NCBI GenBank assembly: GCA_944322965.1
Contig: CALUQR010000001.1
Coordinates: forward strand, 564,202-628,201
DNA length: 64,000 bases
Direction of reading: 5' to 3'
Source of the DNA: Vulcanimicrobiota bacterium
GTDB lineage: Bacteria; Vulcanimicrobiota; Xenobia; Xenobiales; Xenobiaceae
Shown: in pieces, positions 25,017 to 34,024 of the stretch
Numbering within the stretch: the stretch's first letter is position 1
How the letters are laid out: each line of letters begins with the position of its first letter
The notes under the pieces: generated by a model
Told to the model about the DNA's origin: nothing
Seen by the model: the letters and a program-made list of their open reading frames with translations, nothing else
The model's database searches: none
Made by a program: the position numbers and the translations under genes

Positions 25017-25032
25017 ATTTACACATCTTCTT

Positions 25033-26637
25033 TTAGAGGGGGATATTGCCGTGCTTTTTGCGCGGTCTTTCGATGCTCTTATTGGCCAGAGCTTGGAGGG
25101 CGCTGCGCAACTTCTGGCGCGACTCTTGGGGGTTAATGACTTCGCTCACAAAGCCCTTGGCGGCCGCCTCGTAGGGGTTGAGGAAGCGCTCTTCGTACTC
25201 GGTGATGCACTGGGCCTTTTCGGCCACCGGATCGGCGGCCGCTTGGATGCGCCGCTTAAAGGCGATATTGACCGCCCCTTCCGCGCCCATGACGGCGATC
25301 TCGGCGATAGGCCAGGCGTAGACTAAGTCGGCGCCCATATTCTTAGAGTTCATGGCGATATAGGCCCCGCCGTACGCTTTGCGCATAATGAGGGAGATCT
25401 TGGGGACCGTAGCCTCAGAGTAGGCGTAGAGCATCTTGGCTCCGTGGCGGATAATGCCGCTATGCTCCTGTTGGGTTCCGGGCAGGAAGGCCGGGACGTC
25501 GACTAAGGTGATGAGCGGGATATTGAAGCAGTCGCAGAAGCGGATGAAGCGAGCCGCCTTATCGGAGGCGTGGTAGTCTAAAGAGCCGGCCATACAATTA
25601 GCCTGGTTGGCCACTACCCCTACTACCTCGCCGCCCAGACGGGCAAAGCCCACCACCACGTTACAGGCGAATTCCTTTTGGACCTCTAAGAGGCTGCTGG
25701 GGTCGAAGATAACTTCGATGACATCCTTGACGTTATAGGACTTTTTGGGATTGTCGGGCACGATGGAGGTCAAGACGTTGCAGCGGTCGTCATTATCCCA
25801 CTCTTTGCTGGCGCCCGGAGTGAACATCTTAGCTAAACTATTAGCTAAGGAGCGCTTGGGGGTGGCGTTGGGAGCTCTCTCCAAGAAGGACTGAGGCAGG
25901 TAGCTCAAGAGCTGGCGCACGCCCATCAGACACTCTAACTCGGAATCGTAGGTAAAGTGGGAGACGCCGCTCTTGTGGGCGTGGACGTCCGCGCCGCCCA
26001 ACTGTTCGACGGAGACCTCTTCGCCGATGACCGTCTTCACTACGTTGGGGCCGGTAATAAACATCTTGGAGACGCCGCGCACCATAAAGATAAAGTCGCA
26101 GATGGCGGGGGCGTAACAAGCTCCACCCGAGCAGGGGCCTAAGATAATGGCGATCTGGGGGATGACGCCGGAAGCTAAGGTGTGGCGCATAAACATGCCG
26201 CTATAGCCGCTCAGAGAGCAGATGCCCTCCTCGATGCGCGCCCCGCCGCTATCGTTAATGCAGATGATAGGGGCCTTATTCTCCATAGCCATATCTTGGA
26301 GGCGGCAGATCTTCATAGAGTGGTACTCGCCCAAAGTGCCGCCGATGACGGTGAAGTCTTCGCTGTAGATGAAGACTAAGCGGCCGCCGATCTCGCCGTA
26401 GCCGGTAATTACGCCATCGCCCAAGACGCGCTTCTTATCTAAGCCGAAGTCGTCGATGCGGGACTGGACGAAGTTGTCGATCTCTACGAAGGTGCCGGGG
26501 TCGAGCAATTTCTCTAAGCGCTCGCGGGCCGTAAATTTGCCGGATTGGTGCTGTTTATCGATGCGTTCTTGGCCGCCCCCCAAGTTGGCCTTGGCTCGTT
26601 TAGCCTCTAATTCTTGAATAGCCTGGTTCCAATTCAT
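25033..26637 (-). CDS. Acyl-CoA carboxylase / methylmalonyl-CoA decarboxylase carboxyltransferase subunit
   Basis: The 534-residue protein is a full-length carboxyltransferase of the PccB/MmdA family. Motifs include KFTARERLEKLLDPGTFVEID, VFIYSEDFTVIGGTLGEYH, INDSGGARIEEGICSLSGY, GPCSGGACYAPAICDF, the C-terminal-half LVDVPAFLPGTQQEHSGIIRHG and RKAYGGAYIAMNSKNMGADL. The first half binds acyl-CoA and the second carboxybiotin. Substrate (propionyl- or methylmalonyl-CoA) is likely from the motifs but unproved. No biotin carrier, biotin carboxylase or decarboxylase membrane subunit lies nearby, so whether it carboxylates or works in a sodium-pumping decarboxylase is undecided. Transcribed alone. 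Confidence 0.9.
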   Translation of the reverse strand: MNWNQAIQELEAKRAKANLGGGQERIDKQHQSGKFTARERLEKLLDPGTFVEIDNFVQSRIDDFGLDKKRVLGDGVITGYGEIGGRLVFIYSEDFTVIGGTLGEYHSMKICRLQDMAMENKAPIICINDSGGARIEEGICSLSGYSGMFMRHTLASGVIPQIAIILGPCSGGACYAPAICDFIFMVRGVSKMFITGPNVVKTVIGEEVSVEQLGGADVHAHKSGVSHFTYDSELECLMGVRQLLSYLPQSFLERAPNATPKRSLANSLAKMFTPGASKEWDNDDRCNVLTSIVPDNPKKSYNVKDVIEVIFDPSSLLEVQKEFACNVVVGFARLGGEVVGVVANQANCMAGSLDYHASDKAARFIRFCDCFNIPLITLVDVPAFLPGTQQEHSGIIRHGAKMLYAYSEATVPKISLIMRKAYGGAYIAMNSKNMGADLVYAWPIAEIAVMGAEGAVNIAFKRRIQAAADPVAEKAQCITEYEERFLNPYEAAAKGFVSEVINPQESRQKLRSALQALANKSIERPRKKHGNIPL

Positions 26638-26751
26638 AATGCGGATAACCTTTGTTTACTATTAATGCGCTCCTAGCAGGATACCCATAAGAGTCTGCCT
26701 CTGCTTTTCGTTGGTCCTTAAAAATCCTCTTCTCTGGGGAATAGTTGCCGT

Positions 26752-29496
26752 TTACTGGCGGGCGATAGTTACATTTTGGCCTAAGGGGGCGCTAGCCGAG
26801 ACGTCGAGGCGTCCCCCTGGGGGGAGGGGGGAGTCTAAATGCCACGGGATAGCGACCTTCCCGCCCGGAGGAATAGCTTGGCGCAGAGTATTCTCCCCTT
26901 CCGGCTCTAAGGGGCCGGTGCGGTAGTTATGCAGCTGGGCGGACCAGACCCACCACTTAATCTGGAGCGGCCCTCCCACCTGGAAGGGCTGGGAGCCGAT
27001 ATTGGTGAGGATGAGCTCGCCCTGGAGCGGGGAGCTAAAGCGTACTTCGGCTAGGCGCAAATTCTCATCGATATTCTCGGAGAGGGAGTAAGGGGCGGCG
27101 AGAGGCTGGGATAACTTCTGCCAGCGCTTACCGTCGGCGCTAAAGTACCATTGGAGTTGGTAATCGCCCTCGTCTAAGGGGGGGGCTAACCAGATAGTAG
27201 CGGGGGTCTGGGCGAGCCACTGGCGCCAGGGGAGGGGTCTAGAGGCGCCATTCTGGGCGGGTGAGGAGAAGACCCCTTGCAGCCAGCCTTCCAGTTTCGA
27301 GGGGCTAGAGATCTGGAGGGGATAGGCTTGGCCCGCTACCCACTGGCCGGCGGAGGGAAGGCCCTCTGCCTTTAATTCTAGAGAGCTAGCTTGGGAGCGG
27401 GCGGGCGGCGCCTCTTGGGGGGAGAGGGCGTTCCTAATCTGGTAGAGCCAGTGGCGGCGCTCCTGGCCGAAGGTAGCCTCTAAAGTGATAGCCGGAGTCT
27501 TGCCTTGGAGGCTAGGGGCCAAGCGCTCTAGATAGCGCTCCTCTAAGGGTTCTTCCACTACTAACCAGCGGGCGCCTAAGCCCGCTATGAGGGTAGGGTC
27601 GCCGCTAAATTTAAATGAGGTGGTATTACTATTGGGTAGATAGGGGGGCGACCCTAAGGGGAGCCACGAGGGGGGGAGAGCGTGTTCGCAAGAGAGAGTC
27701 CCCGCCCAGCCGTTAATGGCCGCGCACTTTAAAAGCTCGCGCCGATTCTGACAGGGGTGTTGGCGCCAGAGGATAGAGAGCTGAGGCTCGCTCTCCCACA
27801 GCCACTGGGCTAAATCTAAGTCCCGCCTATTGAGTTGCAGGTGGGGGTTACTCAAAAGCCACTCTCGAGTAGGCGGATACCAGGGCCAGAGGACTTGGGA
27901 GGCCACGTGGGGATCTTTTTGGGCGGCGATGACGATATTATTGAGCAGACGCTGGGCGCCTACTAAGTTGGCTAAGATTAAGAGGATGATGGCTACCCAA
28001 CCCGCCCAGCGCTTCCAAGCCTTGGGGAGATGTTCGCGCTGCTCCCAAAGGTCGCTCAAAGTCAGAGCCAAGAGGCCGCTAAAGGCCAAGCCGGCCATAA
28101 ATTCCCAGCGGAAATATTCGGCCTCTAAGATGGGGCCAAAGTCGAAGAGGGCGGGCGTAAAGTAGGCTCCCAGCCCCAAAAGGCCAAACATATAACCGCA
28201 GATACTGCGCCTATAGATGGCCCACCAGATGGTGAGGGGGGCCAGCCAAGTGGGCAGCCAGTGCAAGACTAAGACTTTAGAGCTAAAGACGGAGCTATAA
28301 CCCCCATCGTCTAGGAGGGGGCGATAGTTGCGGAAGAGGGCGGTATCTAAAGCGCCGGAGTAGCGCTGGTAGGGGTCGACCCCCAGGCGGATAGCTAAAA
28401 AGTGCTCCTTGGGGAATTTAATAGCCGTCGAGTGGTAGAGGGTAGAGCGCTCTAGGGATTGGGCGTATTGGGGGTGGGTGGGGGCTAAGAGGGTACTCGC
28501 CCAGTGGCGCACGGCGTGGCCTAAGAAGCCGCCTAGACAGGAGCTCAAGAAGAGGCTGCCCCCAATAATTAAGGCGGCGATCTTTAAGAGGAAGGGGGCG
28601 ATGGAGGTGCGTCGCCTACAGACGATGAGGCAACCGGCCCCAAAGCAGGCTAAGACTAAGACTAAGTAGGTCTCGCAGAGTAGGCCGTAGGCGCCGGCTA
28701 TGAGGGCCGTCAAGAGGATCTTATACCAGGGTAGGGGCCAGTGGGCGCGGGCCTTATAGATAATATCGACTAAGAGGCCTAAGAGGACCCCTAAGACGGC
28801 AAAGACTAGGAGATCGCCATTCTCAAAGGAGTCCATGAGCCCGGCCTTCCCGCCCACGTTGATCCCCATAAAGAGGAGCAGAGCCCCCCAGGCGCCGGCC
28901 CGATTTTGGCCGGAGATTTGGCGGATGACTAGCGCCCAGAGGAGGATACTACCTAAGGAGAGGGCTAGCTCTAAGATCCATAGGCCGCGCAGAGTATCGC
29001 AATCGACCAAATAGGAGAGGGTTGCCGTCAGGAGGGGGTGGGAGAGGTGGCCGTTTAATTCCGTCTGGGGGAAGAAGGGATGGTAGCCTTGGAAATTGCC
29101 CTTAATTAGGCTGCGCGAGAGGGGGTAGGAGTACCAGAAATCGGGGGAGATATTGATGAGCTGGGTAGAGTGGACGTAAAAGAGGCTCCCTAAAATGACT
29201 AGCCCTAAAAGCCATTTGTGGCGGCGCAAGAAGGGCGGAGGGGCGGCGTCCGGGTTGGGCTGGACGCGCAAAAAAAAGCCCAGGGCGGCGCAGATAATTA
29301 AGCTTAGGGCTAAGATCCAGGGTAAGGGGATCCAACCCGCCCCCAAGACGCAGGCCAAAGTTAAACCTAAAAGGCCCAAGGGCAGGCCCATAGCCTTGGC
29401 CAAACCGAGATCGAGGATCTCTAAACCTACAGCGGCTACTTTGTAACCGCCCCACGCTAAGAGGGCTAAGGCTGAGAGGAGGAAGAGATCGCTCAC
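26752..29496 (-). CDS. Large multi-pass membrane protein, GT-C glycosyltransferase-like
   Basis: The protein is 914 residues. The first ~530 contain about twelve membrane helices, with a large loop near 110-170 (PDFWYSYPLSRSLIKGNF and QTELNGHLSHPLLTATLSYL). The C-terminal ~380 residues are mainly soluble and beta-rich, with a repeat-like ending (LAEVRFSSPLQGELILTNIG). An N-terminal multi-pass domain followed by an extracytoplasmic C-terminal domain matches the plan of GT-C glycosyltransferases. I see no diagnostic DxD in the first loop, so the assignment is only by topology. The gene is followed downstream on the same strand by the carboxylase gene, and gmhA lies just upstream. Confidence 0.5.
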   Translation of the reverse strand: MSDLFLLSALALLAWGGYKVAAVGLEILDLGLAKAMGLPLGLLGLTLACVLGAGWIPLPWILALSLIICAALGFFLRVQPNPDAAPPPFLRRHKWLLGLVILGSLFYVHSTQLINISPDFWYSYPLSRSLIKGNFQGYHPFFPQTELNGHLSHPLLTATLSYLVDCDTLRGLWILELALSLGSILLWALVIRQISGQNRAGAWGALLLFMGINVGGKAGLMDSFENGDLLVFAVLGVLLGLLVDIIYKARAHWPLPWYKILLTALIAGAYGLLCETYLVLVLACFGAGCLIVCRRRTSIAPFLLKIAALIIGGSLFLSSCLGGFLGHAVRHWASTLLAPTHPQYAQSLERSTLYHSTAIKFPKEHFLAIRLGVDPYQRYSGALDTALFRNYRPLLDDGGYSSVFSSKVLVLHWLPTWLAPLTIWWAIYRRSICGYMFGLLGLGAYFTPALFDFGPILEAEYFRWEFMAGLAFSGLLALTLSDLWEQREHLPKAWKRWAGWVAIILLILANLVGAQRLLNNIVIAAQKDPHVASQVLWPWYPPTREWLLSNPHLQLNRRDLDLAQWLWESEPQLSILWRQHPCQNRRELLKCAAINGWAGTLSCEHALPPSWLPLGSPPYLPNSNTTSFKFSGDPTLIAGLGARWLVVEEPLEERYLERLAPSLQGKTPAITLEATFGQERRHWLYQIRNALSPQEAPPARSQASSLELKAEGLPSAGQWVAGQAYPLQISSPSKLEGWLQGVFSSPAQNGASRPLPWRQWLAQTPATIWLAPPLDEGDYQLQWYFSADGKRWQKLSQPLAAPYSLSENIDENLRLAEVRFSSPLQGELILTNIGSQPFQVGGPLQIKWWVWSAQLHNYRTGPLEPEGENTLRQAIPPGGKVAIPWHLDSPLPPGGRLDVSASAPLGQNVTIARQ

Positions 29497-29523
29497 CGGG
29501 GGGAGATCCTAGCTAGCAGGGGC

Positions 29524-30108
29524 CTAATTATTGGGCGCGGGGCAGGCCCGCTCGATCATCTCGCACCAGATGTGGCCGATAGTAATATGGCTCTCTTGGA
29601 TCCGGCAGGTGCGCTGGGAGGGGACGACGACCATCTCCCGGCAGTAGCTTTTCAGTTGGCCGCCGTCCCGTCCGCTGAGTCCCACCACGGCGCAACCCTT
29701 ATCCCGGGCCGCCTGGGCGGCCAGATTGATCCCTAGGGAGTTGCCGGAGGTGGAGATAGCTACTAAGAGGTCGCCCGGACGCATCAGGGCGCGCACCTGG
29801 CGCACAAAGACCTCTTGGTAACTAAAATCGTTGGCGATAGCCGTCAGGCAGGAGGTGTCGGTTGTGAGGGCCAGGGCCGGCAAGTGGTTATCGCGCTCAA
29901 AGCGCCCCACTAACTCGGCTGCCAGATGTTGGGCGTCGGCGGCGCTGCCCCCGTTGCCGATAAAGAAGATAGTCCCCCCGCCCAAGAGGCAGTCGATTAA
30001 GAGTTGCCCGCAGCGGGCCACTTGCTCCCAATTAGCCAGCACCCCCTCCTTAGTCGCTATCGACTCCCGCAGGGAGTTGGCGATTACTTCTTGCCAGTTG
30101 TCTGCCAT
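29524..30108 (-). CDS. gmhA: D-sedoheptulose 7-phosphate isomerase
   Basis: The 194-residue protein is a single SIS domain of GmhA type. It shows FFIGNGGSAADAQHLAAELVGRF, LTTDTSCLTAIANDFSYQEVF, LVAISTSGNSLGINLAAQAA and the C-terminal IQESHITIGHIWCEMIERA, where the Glu and His of the active site lie. GmhA makes D-glycero-D-manno-heptose 7-phosphate, the first step to the LPS core heptose or S-layer heptose. No other heptose genes are in the window. It is 27 bases upstream of the large membrane protein gene on the same strand, so the two may be co-transcribed. Confidence 0.93.
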   Translation of the reverse strand: MADNWQEVIANSLRESIATKEGVLANWEQVARCGQLLIDCLLGGGTIFFIGNGGSAADAQHLAAELVGRFERDNHLPALALTTDTSCLTAIANDFSYQEVFVRQVRALMRPGDLLVAISTSGNSLGINLAAQAARDKGCAVVGLSGRDGGQLKSYCREMVVVPSQRTCRIQESHITIGHIWCEMIERACPAPNN

Positions 30109-30198
30109 AAAAATGCCTTTCTAGAGGGGAAAATGGTGGAATATTCTTGTCTGGGTGAGTATTCCTCTTCTGAGGGGGAGGATTGAGGGTAAAGCCTC

Positions 30199-30228
30199 TT
30201 GGCTTTTAGGGGTAGATACCTTTATAAT
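30199..30228 (+). promoter_or_regulatory. Candidate sigma-70 promoter for the gene at 30294
   Basis: TTGGCT (30199-30204) and a perfect TATAAT (30223-30228) are 18 bases apart. The -10 lies 66 bases before the start codon. Confidence 0.45.
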
Positions 30229-30293
30229 CTTTTTAAAATGGCCTTCTGAAGGTTGTCTGGGGCCAAAATTGAGAGGTTGAGGAGCTAGGTGAG

Positions 30294-30731
30294 ATGACGA
30301 TTGAAGCTATAGGCCAAGGGAGTGAAGAGAACGCTGCGGTACGCAGCGCCAAGACGGCGGCCATGATGGGGGAGATGATCCGCCAGCGTTGGCAGTCGGA
30401 AAATTTGAGCGAGCGCAATCCCCAGGCCACCCAGATGGTGGGCCTGGCTACCACCGGGGCCCAGGTGGCTCCCGCCGCCCTACCTACGGATACGGTGACC
30501 TTCTCCGCCGAGTCCCAGGCGGCCAGCGGCTCGCTAGGAGCCGTGGGCGGCGTCCCGGTAGCCCCGGGCTTAGACGCTAGCCAGATCGTAGGCGGAGTGG
30601 GGGCGGCGCAAATTGGCGCTAAGATGGACGACGTAGGTCCCTCTATGGGTCAGTCGAACGCTATCCAGGGGTTGGAGGAGCAGAACGCCCAGGCGACCTG
30701 GGTGGACCGCTTAGCCCACCTCTTCGAGTAG
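30294..30731 (+). CDS. Hypothetical low-complexity protein
   Basis: The protein is 145 residues, rich in Ala, Gly, Gln and Val, with no signal peptide or membrane helix. An N-terminal helical segment (about 14-40) precedes ATQMVGLATTGAQVAPAALP and the phrase DTVTFSAESQA near residue 65. The C-terminus is a short helix (ATWVDRLAHLFE). The phrase TDTVTFS is somewhat like SESVSLG in the small protein at 14829. The family is unknown to me. GTG or ATG choice is clear (ATG after GAGGAGCTAGGTGAG). It stands between divergent and convergent neighbours and is monocistronic. Confidence 0.55.
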   Translation: MTIEAIGQGSEENAAVRSAKTAAMMGEMIRQRWQSENLSERNPQATQMVGLATTGAQVAPAALPTDTVTFSAESQAASGSLGAVGGVPVAPGLDASQIVGGVGAAQIGAKMDDVGPSMGQSNAIQGLEEQNAQATWVDRLAHLFE

Positions 30732-30767
30732 ACTCTAAGTTAAGACCCGTTCGCTCTAGGGGAGCGG

Positions 30768-31886
30768 CTACAGATTGTCCCAGGCGATCTTAGCTAGCTC
30801 CCCTATCAATTGGCTGGCGCTATTGATCTCTGAGGAGTTGGCCCCTTGGACGAAGACGGTCACCGCCAGAGGGTGGCCGCGCTTAGAGATGAGGATCCCG
30901 CTATCGTTGACTACCCCGGCGATGGTCCCTGTCTTATGGTAGACGGCCGTCTGGGGGGGCAAGAGGCGGGGCAGGCGCGAGCGCGAGCGCTGCCGGCCCA
31001 AGATGGAGAGGGCATACTCCGTCCAGCTGGGGGTTAAGACCTCCCCGCGCCACAATTTGGCCAGTAAGAGGGAGAAATCTTGGGGGGAGCTCAGATTATC
31101 GACCGTCTGGGCCACGCGCATAAACTTAGCTTCGCTGTAGTAATTGCCGGAGCGATCTTCCCAGTCTTGGAAGAGGGAGCGCTCCAAGGTGAGATGCTCT
31201 CTCTCTACCTCTTGGGCCAGTTTCCATTGCTCTTTAGGGGCTAGCTTCTGCCAGTAGGCGGCTATCTTTTCCGGGTCGGAGCTGGGGAGGCCCACGTGGC
31301 GCCCTAAACTTAAGAGCCAGGCTTGGCGGTTAGTTAAGAAGATGCGGTTGTGGGTGAGGCCGAGGTTAGGCATAAAGTCGCGCAAGGGGGCGCTCCCGAT
31401 CTGGCCGATAATCATATCGGTAGCCGTATTGTCGCTACTAATAATCATCTCCGTTAAGAGTTGATCGACGGTCCATTTACTCCCTAGGGGCTCATACTGT
31501 AAGTCGCCGCTGCCAATACAAATATCTTGGCGGCGCAAACTCAGGAGATGGTCGATATTGTAGGGCAAGACCTGATTTTGCATCTGGCGGCAGGCCTCTA
31601 GGAGGACGGGGATCTTAAAGGTACTGGCTAGAGGGAAGAGCTTTTGCCCCTTATGGGAGATTTGGCGCCCGCTGGGGATATGGATAATAGAGTAACCGAC
31701 CTCGAAATAAGGGCGACTGGCTAAGGCGCGCTGGCAGAGTTTTTGCACCGCTTGCAGGCGCTGGGGATCGGGGCCAGAGGCGGAGGGGGTAGGCGTAGGT
31801 TGGGGGGTAGCTCCCGCACCTAGGGGCCAGAGGGCTAAAGAGAGCCAGATTAAGGCTAGGCCGAGGTTTAGTAAGGGACGCCGCAC
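30768..31886 (-). CDS. Class A beta-lactamase-like serine hydrolase, paralog 1
   Basis: The protein is 372 residues with a signal peptide (about 1-26, ending GAGA) and a Pro/Thr-rich linker. The penicillin-recognising motifs are all visible: SxxK as S88-T-F-K91, SDN at 151-153 and KTG at 318-320. The Glu of the class A omega loop (ExxLN) is not apparent, so deacylation of beta-lactams would be poor or use another route. It is more likely a periplasmic peptidase or esterase than a resistance enzyme. A paralog follows immediately upstream on the same strand (13 bases apart), so the pair arose by tandem duplication and is probably co-transcribed. Confidence 0.8.
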   Translation of the reverse strand: MRRPLLNLGLALIWLSLALWPLGAGATPQPTPTPSASGPDPQRLQAVQKLCQRALASRPYFEVGYSIIHIPSGRQISHKGQKLFPLASTFKIPVLLEACRQMQNQVLPYNIDHLLSLRRQDICIGSGDLQYEPLGSKWTVDQLLTEMIISSDNTATDMIIGQIGSAPLRDFMPNLGLTHNRIFLTNRQAWLLSLGRHVGLPSSDPEKIAAYWQKLAPKEQWKLAQEVEREHLTLERSLFQDWEDRSGNYYSEAKFMRVAQTVDNLSSPQDFSLLLAKLWRGEVLTPSWTEYALSILGRQRSRSRLPRLLPPQTAVYHKTGTIAGVVNDSGILISKRGHPLAVTVFVQGANSSEINSASQLIGELAKIAWDNL

Positions 31887-31899
31887 GCTGAGACTCCTT

Positions 31900-33027
31900 T
31901 TACAATTCGTACCAGGCGGTATAGGCCATTTGGGAGAGGGCTAAACTGGCCTCTTCGCGCTCTTGGGGGCTGATACCGTAGATAAAGACGGCCAGGGCTA
32001 AGGGTTGGCCGCTGCGGCTGGGGAAGAGGGCGCAATCGTTGACTACCCCTTGGTTACTGCCCGTCTTATGGTAGAAGGGGTTGGAGGCGGGGATAAAGCG
32101 GGCCAGGCGCTGGGTGCGGTCGGTTTGGGCTAAGCGCGTGAGGGCGTAGGTACGCCAGGGGCCTTTTAAGATGCGTCCAGAGTGGAGGAGTCCTAAGATC
32201 CGGGAGAATTCGCTGGGGGTCCCCAGATTGTCGACTTGGGAGGCGGCCACGAAGTGGGAGAAGGGGTACTTCTCTTTGGCCTTTTGATCGCGAGCTTTAA
32301 ATTGAGCTAAGCTCAAGGAGGCCTGCTCTCTTTCCACTTCGCTAGCTAACTTTTGGCGCTGCTCATAGTTGAGGGTCCGCCAAATTTGGGCCGCCTGCAG
32401 GGGATCGCCTCCGCCCAATTGGGGGTGGGCCCCTAAGCTCAAAAGCCAGGATTGGCGGCTAGAGAGGAAGACTTGGCTAGTCGGTAGGCCCCAGCTAGGG
32501 AGGGCGGAGCGCAAATTATTAGAGCCTAAGTAGCGTACTAAAAGGTCGCTCGCCGTATTGTCAGAGTCGGTAATAATCGCCCGCAGGGCGTTATCTAAAC
32601 TGACCTTAGTCCCTAAAGGTTTATCTTGGAATTGGCCGCTGCCAGGACAGAGGTCGCTAGGCTTTAAAGCAACCTTCTCCTGGAGGACCGTAAGCGGACG
32701 CCCTTCCTCTTGGAACTTTTGGCAGACCGCTAAAAGGAGGGGCAACTTATAGACGCTAGCTAGCGGGAAGAGCTCCTCTCCTTGGCGGGCGATCTCCTTG
32801 TGGGAGGGCAGATGGAGGAGGGAGTAGCCTACCTTCCAGCCCTGATAGGCCTCTACTTGTTTATTTAAAAGGCGCTCTACTCGCTCCCAGGCGGGTTGGG
32901 AAAGCGATGTTTGAGGTTTAGCGCTGAGGAGGCTTAAGGGGCACAGGAGGAGGGCTATTAAGCAGACTAGGGGCCAGCTGCGCCGCCAGACTTGTCTAAA
33001 TGAGCAAAAATTGTTAGAGTGCATCAT
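31900..33027 (-). CDS. Class A beta-lactamase-like serine hydrolase, paralog 2
   Basis: The protein is 375 residues, paralogous to the next gene and of the same design. A signal peptide (about 18-36) is followed by S91-V-Y-K94, SDN at 155-157 and KTG at 321-323. Neighbouring shared blocks such as WLLSLGAHPQL and the VDNLGTPSEFSRIL segment make the relation plain. The omega-loop Glu is again not evident. Within the pair the SxxK box differs (STFK versus SVYK). It is the first gene of the two-gene unit, with TTG-free ATG ATG start; the second ATG may be used. Confidence 0.8.
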   Translation of the reverse strand: MMHSNNFCSFRQVWRRSWPLVCLIALLLCPLSLLSAKPQTSLSQPAWERVERLLNKQVEAYQGWKVGYSLLHLPSHKEIARQGEELFPLASVYKLPLLLAVCQKFQEEGRPLTVLQEKVALKPSDLCPGSGQFQDKPLGTKVSLDNALRAIITDSDNTASDLLVRYLGSNNLRSALPSWGLPTSQVFLSSRQSWLLSLGAHPQLGGGDPLQAAQIWRTLNYEQRQKLASEVEREQASLSLAQFKARDQKAKEKYPFSHFVAASQVDNLGTPSEFSRILGLLHSGRILKGPWRTYALTRLAQTDRTQRLARFIPASNPFYHKTGSNQGVVNDCALFPSRSGQPLALAVFIYGISPQEREEASLALSQMAYTAWYEL

Positions 33028-33096
33028 TACTTCCTTTAAGTTGGAGTTAGAAATCTTGCCCTGTGGCTAAAATTCCTGCCTAGAGGCCTTTTTCGT

Positions 33097-33126
33097 TTGA
33101 CATAGATTAGGCTTATGTGCTAAACT
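33097..33126 (+). promoter_or_regulatory. Sigma-70 promoter of rplU
   Basis: TTGACA (33097-33102) and TAAACT (33121-33126) are 18 bases apart. The -10 is preceded by TGC, an extended -10. The 5' leader before the GTG start at 33203 is about 70 bases. In many Firmicutes such leaders carry an L21 autoregulatory structure; I did not find a clear one here. Confidence 0.6.
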
Positions 33127-33202
33127 CCCTTGGCATTTAACCTGGATCTGTGGGTTGGCCTGGCGATTAGGAAGTCAGGTTTAAATTTAGGAGGTTACTT
33201 CA

Positions 33203-33517
33203 GTGTACGCTGTAGTAGAGAGTGGGGGCAAGCAGTATCGCGTAGCTCCCGGGCAGAAGGTTCGCGTCGACCGCTTAGAAGGCGAGTTGGGCTCGAATGT
33301 CAAGTTAGATCGCGTCCTCATGATCGTGGACGACAACCACAATTTAACCGCCGGCAATCCTATCGTTGCTGGCGCCAGCGTCTCCGCTCGCATCGTCGAG
33401 CAGCACCGCGAGCGTAAAATCTTGGTCTTTAAGTATGCCAAGCGTAAACGTCGCCGCGTCAAGACCGGTTCCCGCCGTTATTACACCACTTTGCACATTG
33501 GTGAGATTGGGAAGTAG
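33203..33517 (+). CDS. rplU: Ribosomal protein L21
   Basis: The protein is 104 residues with a GTG start preceded by TAGGAGG (33189-33195), the best ribosome binding site in the window. The signatures MYAVVESGGKQYRVAPGQKV at the N-terminus and VFKYAKRKRRRVKTGSRR near the C-terminus are those of L21 of the 50S subunit. It is followed by prp, six bases after the stop, as in many Firmicutes and related phyla. rpmA (L27), normally the next gene, is absent. Confidence 0.97.
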   Translation: MYAVVESGGKQYRVAPGQKVRVDRLEGELGSNVKLDRVLMIVDDNHNLTAGNPIVAGASVSARIVEQHRERKILVFKYAKRKRRRVKTGSRRYYTTLHIGEIGK

Positions 33518-33523
33518 CTTCTC

Positions 33524-33907
33524 TTGATCCGGGTGAGTCTGCAGTCTGACACCCGTGGTCAGGTCCAAGCTCTGGCATGCTCTGGCCATGCCGGCTTGAC
33601 CGTAGAGGAAGGCGAAGCCGATCTGCTCTGCGCGGGTGTCTCTGCGCTGTGTGGCGCCCTGGCTCTGGGTTTAATCCAAGTAGTCAGGGCGCCGATCTTT
33701 TTGCAAGAAGATTACGGCCTCTTCTATCTGCGCTTAGAGCCTATGGAAGAGGGGTTAGGCGCTAAGGCCCAAGTCTTGATGGCTACCGCCTCTTTAGCCT
33801 TGCGGGAGTTGGCCCTCCATAACCAGGGTTTTTTAGAGGTCCAAGAGGTAGATAGTCGGCATTTTCCCAGTTGGGAAGAGCTTTTAGAGCGAGCTGAAGG
33901 AGCCTAG
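33524..33907 (+). CDS. prp: Ribosomal-processing cysteine protease Prp
   Basis: The 127-residue protein has a TTG start. The catalytic pair is His22 in CSGHAG and Cys36 in LLCAGVSAL, the two Prp motifs. The rest is a small alpha/beta domain with ATASLALRELALHNQGFLEVQ. Prp removes the N-terminal extension of L27 in bacteria that carry one, and the gene usually sits between rplU and rpmA. Its presence predicts an L27 with a cleavable extension elsewhere in the genome. No rpmA is seen in the downstream 300 bases. Confidence 0.9.
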   Translation: MIRVSLQSDTRGQVQALACSGHAGLTVEEGEADLLCAGVSALCGALALGLIQVVRAPIFLQEDYGLFYLRLEPMEEGLGAKAQVLMATASLALRELALHNQGFLEVQEVDSRHFPSWEELLERAEGA

Positions 33908-34024
33908 AGGCTACGGAGGCGGACCCTAGCTCTTAAGCAGGAGCCTAGGCCTAGGGCTGGGAAGTACTTTCTTAGCCCGAGGGTGGGGTGGGCGCTCGAG
34001 GCTTTGCGGCTGTAGGGAGGAAGT

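Noticed and set aside
30768..33027. Beta-lactam resistance genes
   Set aside because: Key omega-loop Glu not evident and no mobile context; fold alone is not enough for resistance.
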